The notes: generated by a model not told the origin, from the sequence alone. Shown: positions 12,311 to 24,415, counted from the first letter of the stretch. The stretch: DNA of 64,000 bases from Daedaleopsis sinensis (GCA_033807695.1 CM066301.1:372001-436000); one strand, 5' to 3'. Translations and numbers: made by a program.

Positions 12311-12655
12311 GCTGCCCTCAATTGTAAACTCACCTTAAATCGGGAGGAAATCTCTCGAGTGATGGTGATGGGCGGTGGTGACAGCCGAACTCGAGACGCT
12401 CTTGAAAAAACTCAAACATGCCTATGTTTCTTCACCGCACTAGCCATGTAGCGTCTCGTTCGAACGGCAACGACGTCGAGATGTGTATTATCCAGTTGAA
12501 AAGACTCCCGAAGGAGCTGACTGGGAGGGATGGACGTTTGCAAGTCGAACGGTCGCTGTCCTTCGCGTCCGGCTGTCAGTCGGCTGTCGCGCGCCCATCA
12601 CCATCACTCGAGAGATTTCCTCCCGATTTAAGGTGAGTTTACAATTGAGGGCAGC
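12311..12655. mobile_element. MITE-like element with 64 bp terminal inverted repeats and TA duplication
   Basis: Bases 12311-12374 are the reverse complement of 12592-12655 with no mismatch seen by eye; ends are GCTGCCCTCAATTG and its complement. Both outer sides show TA (12309-12310 and 12656-12657), as expected for a Tc1/mariner-type target duplication. The interior (about 217 bp) has no gene. The arms would also fold into a long hairpin. Confidence 0.7.
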
Positions 12656-12819
12656 TATTGCACATTGCACAAACCCATCTATCATCCATGGCCAAAAGGG
12701 CCTGTCCGTAAGTAACTGCAAGCGTTCGCGATTGTACTTTACTTGGCTAGGCTCGTCACGAACGGTACCGTCTCGTGCGGAGACTGACTTACGTTGTACC
12801 TAAGTACGCAGTACTGAGC

Positions 12820-12824
12820 AAAAA
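12820..12824 (-). terminator. RNA polymerase III terminator of the tRNA
   Basis: A run of five T on the minus strand, about 20 bp past the tRNA 3' end. Confidence 0.7.
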
Positions 12825-12844
12825 GTTCCCAATGCAACAACACA

Positions 12845-12916
12845 TTCCGACACGGGGAATCGAACCCCGGGCTATCGCGTGAGAGGCGATAATGTTAACC
12901 ACTACACCATATCGGA
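12845..12916 (-). tRNA. tRNA-Glu (anticodon CUC)
   Basis: The minus strand folds as a full cloverleaf. Acceptor stem TCCGATA pairs with TGTCGGA (one T-G), the D arm is TGGTGTAGTGGTTAAC, and the anticodon stem TATCGC/GCGATA encloses loop CTCTCAC. The T arm is CGGGGTTCGATTCCCCG, with discriminator A. Anticodon CTC reads GAG. No intron. The A box (TGGTGTAGTGG) and B box (GGTTCGATTCC) are intact. Confidence 0.97.
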
Positions 12917-13375
12917 TAAAAGGATGCACGACAACTATTGATATGGCCCAAACCTTATGTAGTAACCTTGTACTCGTAACTCTACTACTACTACTATTAG
13001 TAGAGTATCACTACTGTACCTTGTCCCACTGGTGGTTTGTTGAGCTTTGTTCAAGCTGTGTAGCAGAACTTCGGGTACCTGAATTGCAAACGGCTTTCTG
13101 AGTCTGAGTACTAACTTCTAAGTACTGTGTGTCTCTTCGACACCGGTACGTATGTGACAGATATCCCGGCCCCATGAAATACTCTCGATATTGTCCCCGA
13201 TTCGTCTGAATCCCGTCACAGTGTCGATCTGTGCCAGTCGTATAAGTATGATATCATCGCTAGCTTACACCATGACATCGGAACTTCGAAGTCTCAGTCG
13301 GCTCAACGGACTGTATATAAAGCCTGAGGCGTGGATCAGTCTCTTGTCCGTGTGCTGCCCTTCCCGACTTCCCCC

Positions 13376-14330
13376 ATCATCACGGACGACGGCAGCATAT
13401 ATACATAGCATATATGCGGCACAACTTGAACGTAAGCTTCCCCTGCACTGCAATCATTACGGCCTCTTACAACTAACTTATACCAGCAATCAGCGTCGTT
13501 TCGTGTGGAGTGTGTTCTGAATCACGGTGAAGCTTTGAAATTTGGAAGGACGGCGAAGCCGACCTCCCTCAGCAATGACAACATCACGGACGATCACAGA
13601 ATACTTATATATCACAAGAGCATATATGCGGCACAATGTAAGCTGCTCCTGCACTGCAATCATTACGGCCTCTTACAGTTACTTTAAACCAGAAATCAGC
13701 GTCGTTTCGCGTGGAGTGTGTTCTGAATCACGGTGAAGCTTTGAAATTTGGAAGGACGGCGAAGCCGACCTCCCTCAGCAATGACAACATCACGGGCGAC
13801 CACAGTATATATTACAAGAGCATATACTTATGCGGCACAACGTAAGCTGCTCCTGCAATGCATCCATTGCGGCCTCTTATACAGCCAACTTATACCAGAA
13901 ATCAGCGTAGTTTTCACGTGGAGTGTGTTCTGAATTACGGTGAAGCTTTCAAGGCCGGCGAAGCCCGGCCGACCTCCCTCAGCAATGACAACATTATGGA
14001 TTACAAGAGCATATATGCGGCACAACGTAAGCTGCTCCTGCAATGCATCCATTGCGGTCTCTTACAGCCAATTTGTACCAGAAATCAGCGTCGTTTTCAC
14101 GTGGAGTGTGTTCTGAATTACGGTGAAGCTTACAACATCACGGACGACCACAGAATATATATCACAACTTACAAGAGCATATACTTATGCGGCACAACGT
14201 AAGCTGCTCCTGCAATGCATCCATTGCGGACCCGGTCTCTTACAGCCAACTTATAGCAGATATCAGCGTCGTTTCGCGCACGCGGAGTGTGTCCGAGTCC
14301 TCGAATCACGGTGAAACTTTCAAGGCCGGC
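13376..14330. repeat. Five imperfect tandem copies of a 170-210 bp unit
   Basis: The anchor word gcggcacaa recurs at 13416, 13628, 13832, 14017 and 14189, so the spacing shrinks 212, 204, 185, 172. Each unit holds a GTAAGC...CTTACAG stretch that looks like a 40 bp intron, then ACCAGAAATCAGCGTCGTTT, GGAGTGTGTTCTGAAT and a block ending GACAACATCACGG. Frames across it are short and broken, so it is read as a non-coding minisatellite-like array. Confidence 0.85.
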
Positions 14331-14735
14331 CCAGCCTTGCCAAACGGTCCAACACTCAACCTCAGCGTCCTCAGTGTCCTCCCAGTTATGATGGCCTGGG
14401 CCCTGTGAGGGCAGCTCGTGGTCCGAGGACAGACCCCAGGTGCGTAAAACGACGTCGATGCTGATATTTTCATGGTTACGAACAGATATGTCGTTCAAGT
14501 TGGTCGATGGAGGTCGTTGGTCGGTTGAGGTGATATGGGCTGATATGGGTGCCTATTTGACCGCCGGGCCCACGTGGAAACGGATGTTATGCCAGGCTAT
14601 GCCAGGACGGGCGGAGAAGCTCCCACGCATCCTTGCACTCACTCATCCACGCGACGGTGGCTGTCGGCACTCCAGCCTCAGTATCCGGTACGCGCGACGC
14701 TTGGCGGTCTTCGTCCTCCCTCCACAGGAGGCGGC

Positions 14736-16479
14736 ATGCGCCCTGCCTTCTCGACTTTCTCCAAACCCGGTCCTCCCGCTCTCGCAACGCTCCATCGTCC
14801 GCTTCTTCATAGACGGCTCGCACGCCTGTCCTCGCGTGGCCTCGGTACAAGGGCTATGTCACCAGATAGGCTCAAGCAAGAAGCTGGAAAGCGCGAGAAG
14901 GAGAAAGAGAGAGAAGGCGAGGAGGAGGATGCGCCCCGCTCGCGCTCGTTCTTCGGAGCGCTTGCCGGCTTCTGGGCAGCGACCCTTAGCTGTCTCTCAA
15001 ACGCTGCCGTGTCGCTCGAGGGCGACTTGGACAGTAAGTGCTTCGGTAGCGGCTTGTCGCCCAAGCTAACTTCAGACCATCCAGAACGTCACGGTGTCGA
15101 CATTAACAAAGTCTTGCGCAGCAACGAGAGGACGACGTACACTCCCCCCTCCTCTGGCATCCTGCGCTACGACTTTGCACACATAGCAAGGTCGGCACTT
15201 CTCCAGTCCTCTGCAGCGACAGCCCGACTGACATAGCCTGTGCACTCCGTAGTAACGAGCCCGCCGAGGACGAACATCAAGAGGCGGTGGTCCCGGTACT
15301 TTCCGGTCACTGGTCCTTGTTCGGCATCTATGACGGCCACAACGGCGGGGACACCAGCAAATGGCTCGCGAACAACCTCATCGCGGCGGTGACCGGCGCG
15401 CTCGCGGACCTTTACGCCCGCCTCGTGCGCCCCACACCCGGCGCCCCAGTGCCCTCCCCGAGCACACACGACATCGCATGGACGCTCAAGGAGACGTTCA
15501 AGCAGCTCGACGACGACATCGTGCATGGGCCCCTGCCCACCGCGCTCACCACCGCGGCCCGCGAGCACGGCCTGACGCTCCTCGCGCCCGCATGGTCCGG
15601 CTCCTGCGCGCTCCTCGCCTTCTACGACTCGCACGCGCGCCGGCTGCACGTCGCGCTCACCGGGGACTCGCGCGCGGTGCTCGGCCGGCGGCGGCGGGAC
15701 GACGGCGCGGGCGAGGGCGGGGCCAAGGACAAGCACTACGAGGTCTACATCCTCTGCACGGAGCAGAGCGGGAGCAACACGGACGAGGTCGCGCGCGTGC
15801 AGGGCGAGCACCCGGGCGAGACCGTCGTGCAGAACCGGCGGTTCTTCGGAATGGCCGTCTCGCGCGCGTTCGGGGACGCGCGCCTCAAGTGGCCGCGCGA
15901 GGTGCAGGAGAAGCTCAGGCGGAAGTATCGCGGGCGGGCGCCGCTCGAGGAGGTCAAGACGCCGCCGTACATCACCGCGGAGCCGGAGGTGACGTCGGTC
16001 GAGGTCGAGCCGGGCGACTTCCTCATCCTCGCGACCGACGGCGTGTGGGAGAGCATCACGAGCGAGGAGGCGGTCGGGCTCGTCGGGCTGTGGAAGGAGG
16101 GCGCCAAGGAGGGTGGGTTCGGGAAGCGCGAGCCTGTCGGCGGATACGCGCCGCATGTGCTCCCGGTGTGGACGGGCGAGCGCGACGACACGGTGCGGTA
16201 CCGCCAGTGGGGCGCGGACAAGCGCTTCATCCGCGCGGACATGAACGCGGCGACGCACCTGATCCGGAACGCGCTCGGAGGCGCGGATAAAAACCTCACG
16301 GCGTCGCTACTGAAGATGCGGACTCCCAAGGCGCGGACGTACAGGTATATACCGCCGTGCCTGTGCGCCAGGTGTTTGATAGTGCTAACGCCTCCTGCAG
16401 AGACGACATGACTGCGGTAGTTGTTTTCTTCTCGGACGATGGCGTGGACGATCTCCCGAAGCCTGAGCCCAGACCATGA
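14736..16479 (+). CDS. PP2C-type phosphatase, pyruvate dehydrogenase phosphatase (Ptc5)-like, 527 aa
   Basis: Exons 14736-15033, 15076-15190, 15253-16344 and 16401-16479; phases agree across all three introns. The N-terminus (MRPAFSTFSKPGPP, many Arg, no acids for about 40 residues) looks like a mitochondrial presequence. PPM/PP2C metal-binding motifs are visible: FGIYDGHNGG (D165), the GDSRAVLG strand (275-282), SRAFGD (341-346), ATDGVWE (398-404) and the last-exon RDDMTAVVV (502-510). In fungi this branch (Ptc5/Ptc6) removes the inhibitory phosphate from the E1-alpha subunit of pyruvate dehydrogenase in the matrix. Family membership is clear; the exact substrate is inferred from the presequence and overall length. 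A WSGSCALL strand at about 252-259 is also typical. Very GC-rich codon use produces long shadow frames on both strands. Confidence 0.88.
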
Positions 16480-16499
16480 GCGAAGGACGGGCACATCTT

Positions 16500-18945
16500 G
16501 TAACTTATTGTCTACTATTGGTGCGCACGCCGCTTTCTTGCACACGGCATCACATCTCTGACTGGGCTTCCGACAGGTTGTCTCTTGTTCTCGCATCCCC
16601 CCTTCAGGTTTTGGGTATTGTATCGATCTATCCTAAATTTATCGTGAATGCAACTATTTTCTACACGGACTTGATCTGGCAAGAGACCCAGCCATCCCCG
16701 CCAGCCTGAGCATCAGGTGAGTCTGGTGCGAATTATGTCGTTCCCCTCTCTCGGTGATCACCTGCAGACTGCCCCAACCTCGCTATATGTTCTTCCACGA
16801 ACCTGAGAATTCCCGCCACGGACGTTTTACACGTCACTTCTCCCTTAGGTCACTGGACGTGCTGTCTGCGTCCGGCTCTTCCAGCCGCACTGCGCTTCTA
16901 TGCGGAGCACGCGGGTCCGCCGTGGTCCGGGTGCGAACGTACACCCCTCATGGCTATCGGGTCCGTTCAGCTGTCGCGAACCGTGGGGGAGTCACCAGGG
17001 GCTCGTCCGGGCTCCCCGAGTGTCTTCTCCACCCCACCATGGCCTGGGGCGCGTAACGTTAACATTAGCAGCGTACGTGCTTCTCCTCCCCCTGGATCGT
17101 CCGTTCTGACGGGACCAATACGCAGACGCGCCTTTTGCTCTATGGAGCGCAGTCGACCGACCGTGCGTGTCCCTCCTCTCAAGAACAGCAGCAGAAAAGG
17201 GCGTGCGTTCACAACCTCTGTGGCTGTCACCTGCGGCTCGCCGGATCTGGCTATTTTCCACGCCGTTCTCATCCCCTCAGGCTCGTCGTCCGTGCACCGC
17301 CGCTCAGCCGCGTCACAACAGTCTCGTGTCTTCAGGTTATGAAGCTCTCCTGCACATTCTCCGTGTGACCATCCGCCACATCGTCTTTCTTCTCCCTTGT
17401 ACTTTCCCTGTGCGAGCATGGACTCCCCGTCTCCGTGGGGCGCAACACCAGGGCTGGGAGAGCGAGCGGCGGCCTGGTATTCTGGCATTCTATATCTGGC
17501 GTCCCTGGTGTTCGGACAGCGCTCCCCATGCGGCTGGACCTCCGGATTTTCCGTTTGCGTTCGCTCGCTCACGACGGGTATTTCCGCTGCAAGTAGCGGG
17601 GTCAGGTGAGTAGTTTTACACATCGTGTTTCCCAGTCCTGACCTAAGTACGATGACATGTGGTGGTTGCTCTCGCAATCTGGCGGCATCGGTTTGAACTT
17701 CACAGAACGTCCGGGCCTTTCAAGCCAGCGAGCCTGAGGTTGTACGAGGCAAATCACGATTCTTCAGTTTGACTTTGGTGCTGGGCCACTCCAAATCATC
17801 ACCTAGGCATGCATACTCGCTGTGAGTATGTGGTATAGCTCCGTACAGGAACTTCTACTGATTTTAATATTCGCTGGGACTATGTTAGCACCGGATACTT
17901 GAACATGACGACAATTGATCACCGCTGGATGTCATCTTTGTCCATAGAGATCCTTGACAACATCAGTCGGAGTTTCGGGGGTTGAGCGCCGAGGTGAGGG
18001 CTTTCGCCTGCGTCATCAGCACTAAAGGTTGACAGGAACAGCGCTCCGTCCATTTAATCGCAGGGACGACCAGTTCATCGTGAGGTACAGACTGCGCCGC
18101 TCATAAGCAATGCCGGGGCCCTCCGTAACGTTGGTTCTAGCTCTCTCTCGCTCCCGCCCATATCTAGCTATATCGGCCGCACGGAAATGACCGGCGTTGA
18201 ATATCAGGTAGTCCGCTTCGGGGCTAGAAGCACATGTGAGGTAACTCTCTCATGCGAACGTTGGAGCCGCAGATGACTTAAATCCCTATATTAATGCGCC
18301 CGTGCAGCACAGGTCTACACACTCCTTGAATCTTGTACTTTGAACCTTGCTAAAGACGAAATGCCGCCGCACGTTCCTCGCAGAAACCTGCGAAGTGCAA
18401 GCCTAACAGAAGTCAAAGATTGGGCGCGACGCACATGCGGTGGTTTTTGGTTCGCAAACACGTACCCCGCGTGCCAAGATAGGTCCGCACGTCGGCACGC
18501 GAAGTCTATCGGAAGTCGCCGCGGATGTGCCAGCTGCGCCGCGGCATCTCGGGTTGCCGAGGTTGTTCCCCTTCATGGCCTCTGTAGGCCATCCAAACGC
18601 CAGGTGCGCCCCCCCTCAGCGGTACGGGCGTACTTATGACATAAGTGTGGCAGCCCGTTCCCCATAGCCATTCCCCTGGGCATGTCGACATATTTAGCAC
18701 CCCCGTTCCCGCGCTGTTCATATAACTCTTCGCTTCCGCCCCAAATATGCGTCCGGTGCGCGTGCAGGCCTGCGTCTTTCCTCCCCATCGCGCCTCCGCG
18801 TCCCTCGACCCCGCGCGTCCCTAATCGCGCCCAAGGGTAAGCAGGACCGCCTCTCTCCATCTGCAGTCGTTTCGCGCATGCTGACCGGCGACCATCTCCG
18901 ACTTGCGCAGGCACACCGGCACTGTGACGGCAGCACGCAGCCTCG
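16500..18945. other. 2.4 kb without a supported gene
   Basis: Frames up to 236 codons exist (minus 16967-17677), but they show no domain and no consistent splice joins. Around 17929-17985 a plus-strand stretch reads MSSLSIEILDNISRS, like the first helix of an F-box, and then stops. The segment may include decayed coding sequence and the promoter of the gene starting at 18946. Confidence 0.4.
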
Positions 18946-20846
18946 ATGCCACTCTCGCTGCAGGGCCTGGAGGCGCATCCGGCCAACTACATCGGCCCCG
19001 CGCTCGTCAGCCTGACTCTGGAGGCGATCCAGACGGGGATCCTCATCAACCAGTCGCTGACATTCTGGGAGCGGGCGGAGCGCGAGCTGGGGATCGTGCA
19101 AGCACTCGTCTCGTGGGTCACGATCATCGCCTTGTGAGTCCTGCGCCGTGTGCTGTGACTGCTCGGAGGGTGGCGCTGACGGACGGCGCGCGCTGTGACC
19201 CAGCTTCCAGACATGCCTCAGCTTTTTCACGTCGTGGCGGATGTTCGTGACCAACTTCGGGGACTGGGTGCGTCCATTCGTGTTACTTTCTTAGGTCGTC
19301 GCAGGTGGTGAACGCTCCACTCAGTATAGCAGCGTGCTGTTCATCTGGGCGGACAAGATCCAGTCAACGGTGGTGAGTAGATGTGCCGCCCATGGTTCTG
19401 CCGAGCGCGTGTGGTCTATGGTGCTGAGGATCCCCCGAAGACCGTCACGATGGCCGCGCCAGTACAGGCCTTTCTTATCTGGCGCTGTTGGACTGTGCGT
19501 GAGCAATCTACTCGATTATGCTAGAGATCACTCTCAAGTAGCATTGTCTTTCGTCCACAGCTGTTCCACCGGAATTACTCCGTCCTGGTACGTTCTGTTG
19601 GATCCAGCCTGAGCTCGCTGTGAAATTGAGTGTATTGGGCCGGCGCCCATCTGTCCGCTTCCTCAAGGTCTCCCTCGCAATTCTGCTGTTGGCATCCGTC
19701 GTCGCAAGCGTAGTCGTAACGGTCGAGACGTTCCAGTTTCACTTTGGCGTCGTACCTCAATCCGAGGTAGACGCTGGCCCACTTCCAAAGGTTCAGGTAA
19801 GTCGCCCTCTTTCGTGGCGGTGCGCAGTCGTTCTAGCTGCTGACGAGCGGGTTTCTCAGGTGAACCCAACCTGTAGGCGCAACGCATTCTCTCCCCCGCT
19901 CGCACGGGCGAACTGATCCCGCGTCACCCCCAGTCGTTCTCACCTTGACAAGCTCCGCGGGTGAGTGCGGCCGACACCATGCGGGCTCCGAACGTGGCTG
20001 ACTCTTTCTGTCGGCTGCAGTGCTTGATGTGATCCTGACTGGGATTCGTGAGTGCCCCAATGACAACGTCCTGCCAAGTCCGCAGTACTTACTAATCCGC
20101 GCGCGTCCCGTGGCCGCTACTTCCAATTTCGCAGTGCTCACGTTCCTCGCGCGGTCAAAACAGCATGTCACGTCGTCCAGGTTCCGCCGAGTATGATGCC
20201 TTGAACGCTACGTTCCGTGTCCTGTCTGCTCACCGATGGTCCTATAGATCCTCAAACGTCTGACGGTTTTGATATGGGAAGCGGCATTGCCACCTTGCAT
20301 TTGTGCGATCTTGACTGTAGTCACTTACCTCACCCTGGTAAGTAATCCCGAACGTCTCTCCAACAACTCGGCATCATAACATCGGGCCGAACGTGTACAG
20401 GTGAATGACAACTACTGGGATCTCACCTTCCAGGCGATCCTCGGGAAACTCTACGTGATCTCGCTGTTCGTCACACTGTAAGTGGTCTTCATTCCCCCGT
20501 TAATTACGCCGATATACTGACTTCAACGCGCGACATGATATGCATCACAGGAACGGACGGGCAGAGCTTCAAGACGGACCTGCTCCTGGATTTTCGACGA
20601 ATAGGCTGTCCAACATGGCATGGAACCTGAGCACTCCAATACGAGTCGAGGTACGCCCGCGATCTTTCTGTCTCGCGACGTACTTGCAGGAGCGAGCACT
20701 CAGGCGTAGTGACGCAGATCAACACGGACGTCGAGAGCCGCGGAGGTCTCTCGCAAAATACACAAGGCAGCGCAGTCGAAACTCCGTCAGCACCGACGAG
20801 TCGTACGGCCGTTCGGACACCATCGTCGTCGGAGAAGACGAGGTGA
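18946..20846 (+). CDS. Seven-TM-like membrane protein, DUF6534 type, multi-exon
   Basis: Starts MPLSLQGLEAHPANYIGPAL and is broken by about nine short introns. Recognisable exon pieces in order: LGIVQALVSWVTIIAL, FQTCLSFFTSWRMFVTNFGDW, SSVLFIWADKIQSTV, FLKVSLAILLLASVVASVVV, VLTFLARSK, ILKRLTVLIWEAALPPCICA, VNDNYWDLTFQAILGKLYV and SLFVTLNGRAELQD. Hydrophobic segments of about 20 residues alternate with short loops. The order (membrane core, then a K/R-x-Y-x-x-S-L-x-x-x-LN-x-R helix and a polar tail) matches the abundant basidiomycete DUF6534 proteins, whose function is unknown. The last coding exon probably ends at TGA 20844-20846; a final splice from GTGACT to 20926 is the alternative. Exact boundaries of the inner exons were not all fixed. 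Confidence 0.66.
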
Positions 20847-21476
20847 CTGCCTCGCCGAACGTCTGCCTTATTAAGCTTACCGCCATCTCACGACACGCTA
20901 TGCTGCATCTACACATCTTGACATAGTGGGACATGGCTTTTGTGCAATTATGGGGCTTCCCGCCCGACTCGCGGGTGTACTGGTTGTTAATGCTCCGTTC
21001 CACTCTGCATCCATTCCTTCATCACTATACACTTGCTAATTCGCGTCTGTTGCACGGCTATAGTTTGTCACTGTAAAGTCACTGTACATTGCGCAATCCT
21101 ACGGTCTACGTACCTATGTCATCCGCGTGCCTGCCAGGTCTGGTCAGGTGATGGCCATGAAGTTGGTACAGGTACCGGGTTTTTCCAGCGATCATTAACA
21201 TCGGCATCTGTCTCTTCCAGACGAGAAAATATTGCTGGCTAAAGGCTCAGTCGTTAACGTACGATCATTGGCGATTGTGACTGTGGAGCACGTTGCCGAC
21301 ATCTGCAGCGAGCAAACGAGCAGAGAGCAGCAGCCCTGCCGGTACTGACCCTGCGATTAAGTGTAATTGAGTAACAGCAAGGCGCATTAATTAACGTACC
21401 GACAGCCGACGCGCGCCCCGCGCCGACGCGTTTGCGGCTCTGGGTCTGTCTGTGACCGACCTATTTTGCCCGGCTA

Positions 21477-21555
21477 GAACAGCGCTCCGTTCAGAGTGAA
21501 GAGTGGTCGGCAGAGCAGAGAGCGCGAGTGTAGCGCTGCGTCCGCGAGTATAAGA
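21477..21555 (+). promoter_or_regulatory. Core promoter of hydrophobin 2
   Basis: TATAAGA at 21549-21555, 118 bp before the ATG. A block at 21477-21503 (GAACAGCGCTCCGT, then GTGAAGAG) is shared with the promoter of hydrophobin 1. The CACTCGCACTCGCACTC 5' leader is shared too. Confidence 0.65.
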
Positions 21556-21672
21556 GCCCCCCGCAGAGCAGGGAGTCGGACCAGCAGTTGACGGATTCAC
21601 ACTCGCACTCGCACTCTCAGCCTCAGCCTTTTCCGTTCCACCAAGCCACCGAGCTACTCACCGCTGTTCATC

Positions 21673-22138
21673 ATGTTCTCCCGCACCGCCGTCTTCTCCA
21701 CCCTCGCCTTCGCGCTCCTTGCGGCCGCCGGGAACTGCAACACGGGCCCCGTCCAGTGCTGCAACAGCGTCGAGAGTGTGCGTGCCCCCCTTCCTCCCGT
21801 TCTCCCCGTTCCCATAGAAGACGATGCTGACTGAGAACCTTCGGCTTGGATTTGAACAGGCGCAATCCGCTGCGGGCGCCGCGATCCTCTCCCTGCTCGG
21901 CGTTGTCGTCCAAGACGTGACGGCGAAGATCGGGCTCGGGTGCTCGCCGATCTCTGTGATCGGCGCGGGCGGAGGTGCGTGCAATGCGCAGGCTGTGTGC
22001 TGCGAGAACAACAACGTGGTGAGTGTGCTGGCGCGTGCATGATGTGGGAGTGGCTCACGCTGACGGATCGACACCTCTGTTCTTCTACTATCTAGGGCGG
22101 GCTCGTTTCCGTCGGCTGTCTCCCGGTCACGCTTTGAA
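21673..22138 (+). CDS. Class I hydrophobin 2 (101 aa, 3 exons)
   Basis: Exons 21673-21777, 21860-22018 and 22097-22138, the same lengths (105, 159, 42) and intron positions as hydrophobin 1. Signal peptide MFSRTAVFSTLAFALLAAA; the eight cysteines have identical spacing; the ending is GGLVSVGCLPVTL. Only a handful of residues differ between the two proteins, mostly near the signal cleavage site and in AQSAAGAAI versus AHSAAGSAL. Secreted wall and surface protein. The introns differ clearly in sequence while the exons do not, so the pair arose by duplication with inversion and the coding parts have been held constant, or were converted. Confidence 0.96.
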
Positions 22139-23025
22139 GCTAGCGCAGTCACAAACCGAGTGTCCTGGTCGGCTCCACGGGGGTCGAGTTGTGGGCTTGA
22201 GGTCTTTTGATCGTTGTGGTTACCGTAGAGCTACAATAATGTGACGGGCCTGGTTCGGCGTCGATGTGTAGGGGAGTGTTCTCCCTTGGCCCACGGGCCA
22301 CCAGACGCGATTTAGAAGATACACTCCTGAACGACAGCTGCTGGAAGAAAGTAAGTATGCCAGTCAACGTCAACGCACGCTTGTTCACGTGGGATGGGAC
22401 GGACCGTGACCTTGAACAGTCAGCTGGAAAGTCCTAGAGAGATCAAGCAAGTGATACGGGCAGCTGATGCACTGCTAGCGTTCGTCAGTTCCGCTAGACT
22501 TGTACCGTCAGCACTCATCGGAAATACCGTGGGGTAGTCACTGCGTATACATGAGAAAAGAATGCCATGCAACAGGAAACAGTTAGTGACTCCGAGTCGT
22601 TGCAGTAAAGTGCTTACTACCATGAACTTGTAGTCCGCATAGAAGCCATTCACCCCTGCCTATTCAAGCGCAGACAAGCATGGATGATGGCGACAGCCCA
22701 CTACTAGTACATAGTGACCACTGACGACTCACTAGTACTCACTCCGAAGAGGAAGGCCAAGGTTCAAATTCTTCAAGGCGCTTGCGTAGCACGTGGGTTT
22801 GTTTGTCGCGCGGGCGAAGCCAAACACGCACCCACGGGCGCTAGCTGCCTCCTCCTCCTGTTCCTCATTGTCGAGAGCGTTTCCGCTGCTCGCCCGCTCG
22901 TCGTTCCTTTGTGGGCGCACGGTAGCTTAGCAACATGACCGTCTCTAGGTGCTAGTGCTTGTTTATGTTTACTCCTCCGCAAACAACTGCCTGGAAAGGT
23001 AAGTTCTTGTGGGCGCAGTGCGCTC
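22139..23025. other. Intergenic, no gene supported
   Basis: 3' flank of hydrophobin 2 followed by mixed sequence with only short frames. Nothing recognisable. Confidence 0.45.
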
Positions 23026-24341
23026 ATCAGCAAAACGTCCGAAACACTTGGGCACTTAGACGCACTTAGACGCACTGGGACGCTCTGATCCAGAGGATCC
23101 CAGTGATTCTCAGTGCCTCTGTTATTCACTGGATCAGTAGGTTCAATCTCTGATCCAGTGCGGCAAAGGGCACTCAAGTCATGCCCAGTCGTATCAAGTG
23201 CCGGTAAGTGTAGCTCAGTAGTGTCAAGTGCCAGGAAGTGTAGCACACCGGGATATCAATCGGCACAAGCAGTATATTCTAGCCAAATTACGGATACAAA
23301 TGTAGTACTAGTAGGAGTGCATGCAACCGTGACCGTGTATGGCAGACAGCACAATGAGTACATGGAACCAGGATCATCTGTAGACACAGACGAACACGAA
23401 TGGCTTTCGGGGCTCGATAGAGGCGAAGAATCCGCTCAGCGCCAGACCTGGAGACGAGCTGCGAGTCGCAGCAACCTCTAGTGGTGGTGACGTCATCATC
23501 GGCGGGCTCATTGAGGACGGACAAGATGATGCGCGTGTTGCTCCCGGACCTGTCCGAGGCGATGTGCACGCTGACATGACAAGCGGCGGTTGGCCGGAGC
23601 TGGAGAGAAAGAAGGGGAAGGGATAGAACGTAGCGGCCACACGCACCTTATACGGACGGGGATGAGGATGAGCTATTGCCGTAGTCGGCGATACTCCTGC
23701 AAACGAGGGGTGGGGTGGGCGCGGACTTGTCTAATGCGAGTTCGACGAAGAGTGATGATGATGAATATGCACAGTGAGAGGGATAGTGGGTAGGCCAACG
23801 GCGTTGAACAGCCCGTGGGGGACTTGTTAATGATGCTACAGACAAGGCGAGGCAATATAGGGCGACTCACCAGTGGGAAACTGACAGCACGCACATACTT
23901 TGTTTAGACGTTCGGCGACAGGATGACTCACCGGCCCCTGAGTTTTTTGTCAACGACGTCCTGGGGGCAGAAAGAATGACATGATAATGAGCAGGGCGAG
24001 TCTAATGAAATGAGAGGAGACTGACCGATGATTGATAGGTAGACTTCGTCGGAGACTCTGAGATAGTGAGAGAAGACGAGGGGAGGAAGGAGGATGTATG
24101 TAGTACGGAGTACTGAGTCGTGCAAAGTCTTTCATGAGTGCCACAGATTAAATAGGGACAAATAGAGGAGTTGCCGGAAACGGACTGGGCTCTGGGCGCC
24201 TGTCTATCAGACATTCGAAGTGGGCGCTTCTACAAGTGTCCTCCATTGACCTCAAGTAAAAAAGCGGTCCCCAGTGTCTGTCAGTGCTCTCAAGTGTTTC
24301 AGTGCTCTCAAGTGCGCCCAAGTACCGGACGTTTTGCTGAT
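23026..24341. mobile_element. Non-autonomous DNA element, 1.3 kb, with terminal inverted repeats
   Basis: The left end atcagcaaaacgtccg (23026-23041) is the exact reverse complement of the right end (24326-24341). Similarity continues inward as ACTTGGGC(GC)ACTT. Both sub-terminal zones are packed with short words of the type CACTTAGACG, CACTTGAG and CAAGTG, the style of hAT-like transposase-binding repeats. No transposase was recognised inside. A clean target-site duplication is not visible, so the element may be old or the ends slightly misplaced. Confidence 0.6.
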
Positions 24342-24415
24342 AGGCTCCGAACCGCTCGATTGCCTCTCACCTCCTCCTCCCTCGCTTCGCGAAGCAATCC
24401 ATGGCATATGAACTG

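Noticed and set aside
15167..16258. 363-codon minus-strand frame
   Set aside because: Antisense shadow of the PP2C gene, whose motifs and splice phases are clear.
16967..17677. 236-codon minus-strand frame
   Set aside because: No recognisable domain, and several plus-strand frames of similar length overlap it.
17929..17985. F-box-like helix MSSLSIEILDNISRS
   Set aside because: Ends in a stop after 18 residues and no downstream exon could be joined; too short to call even a pseudogene.
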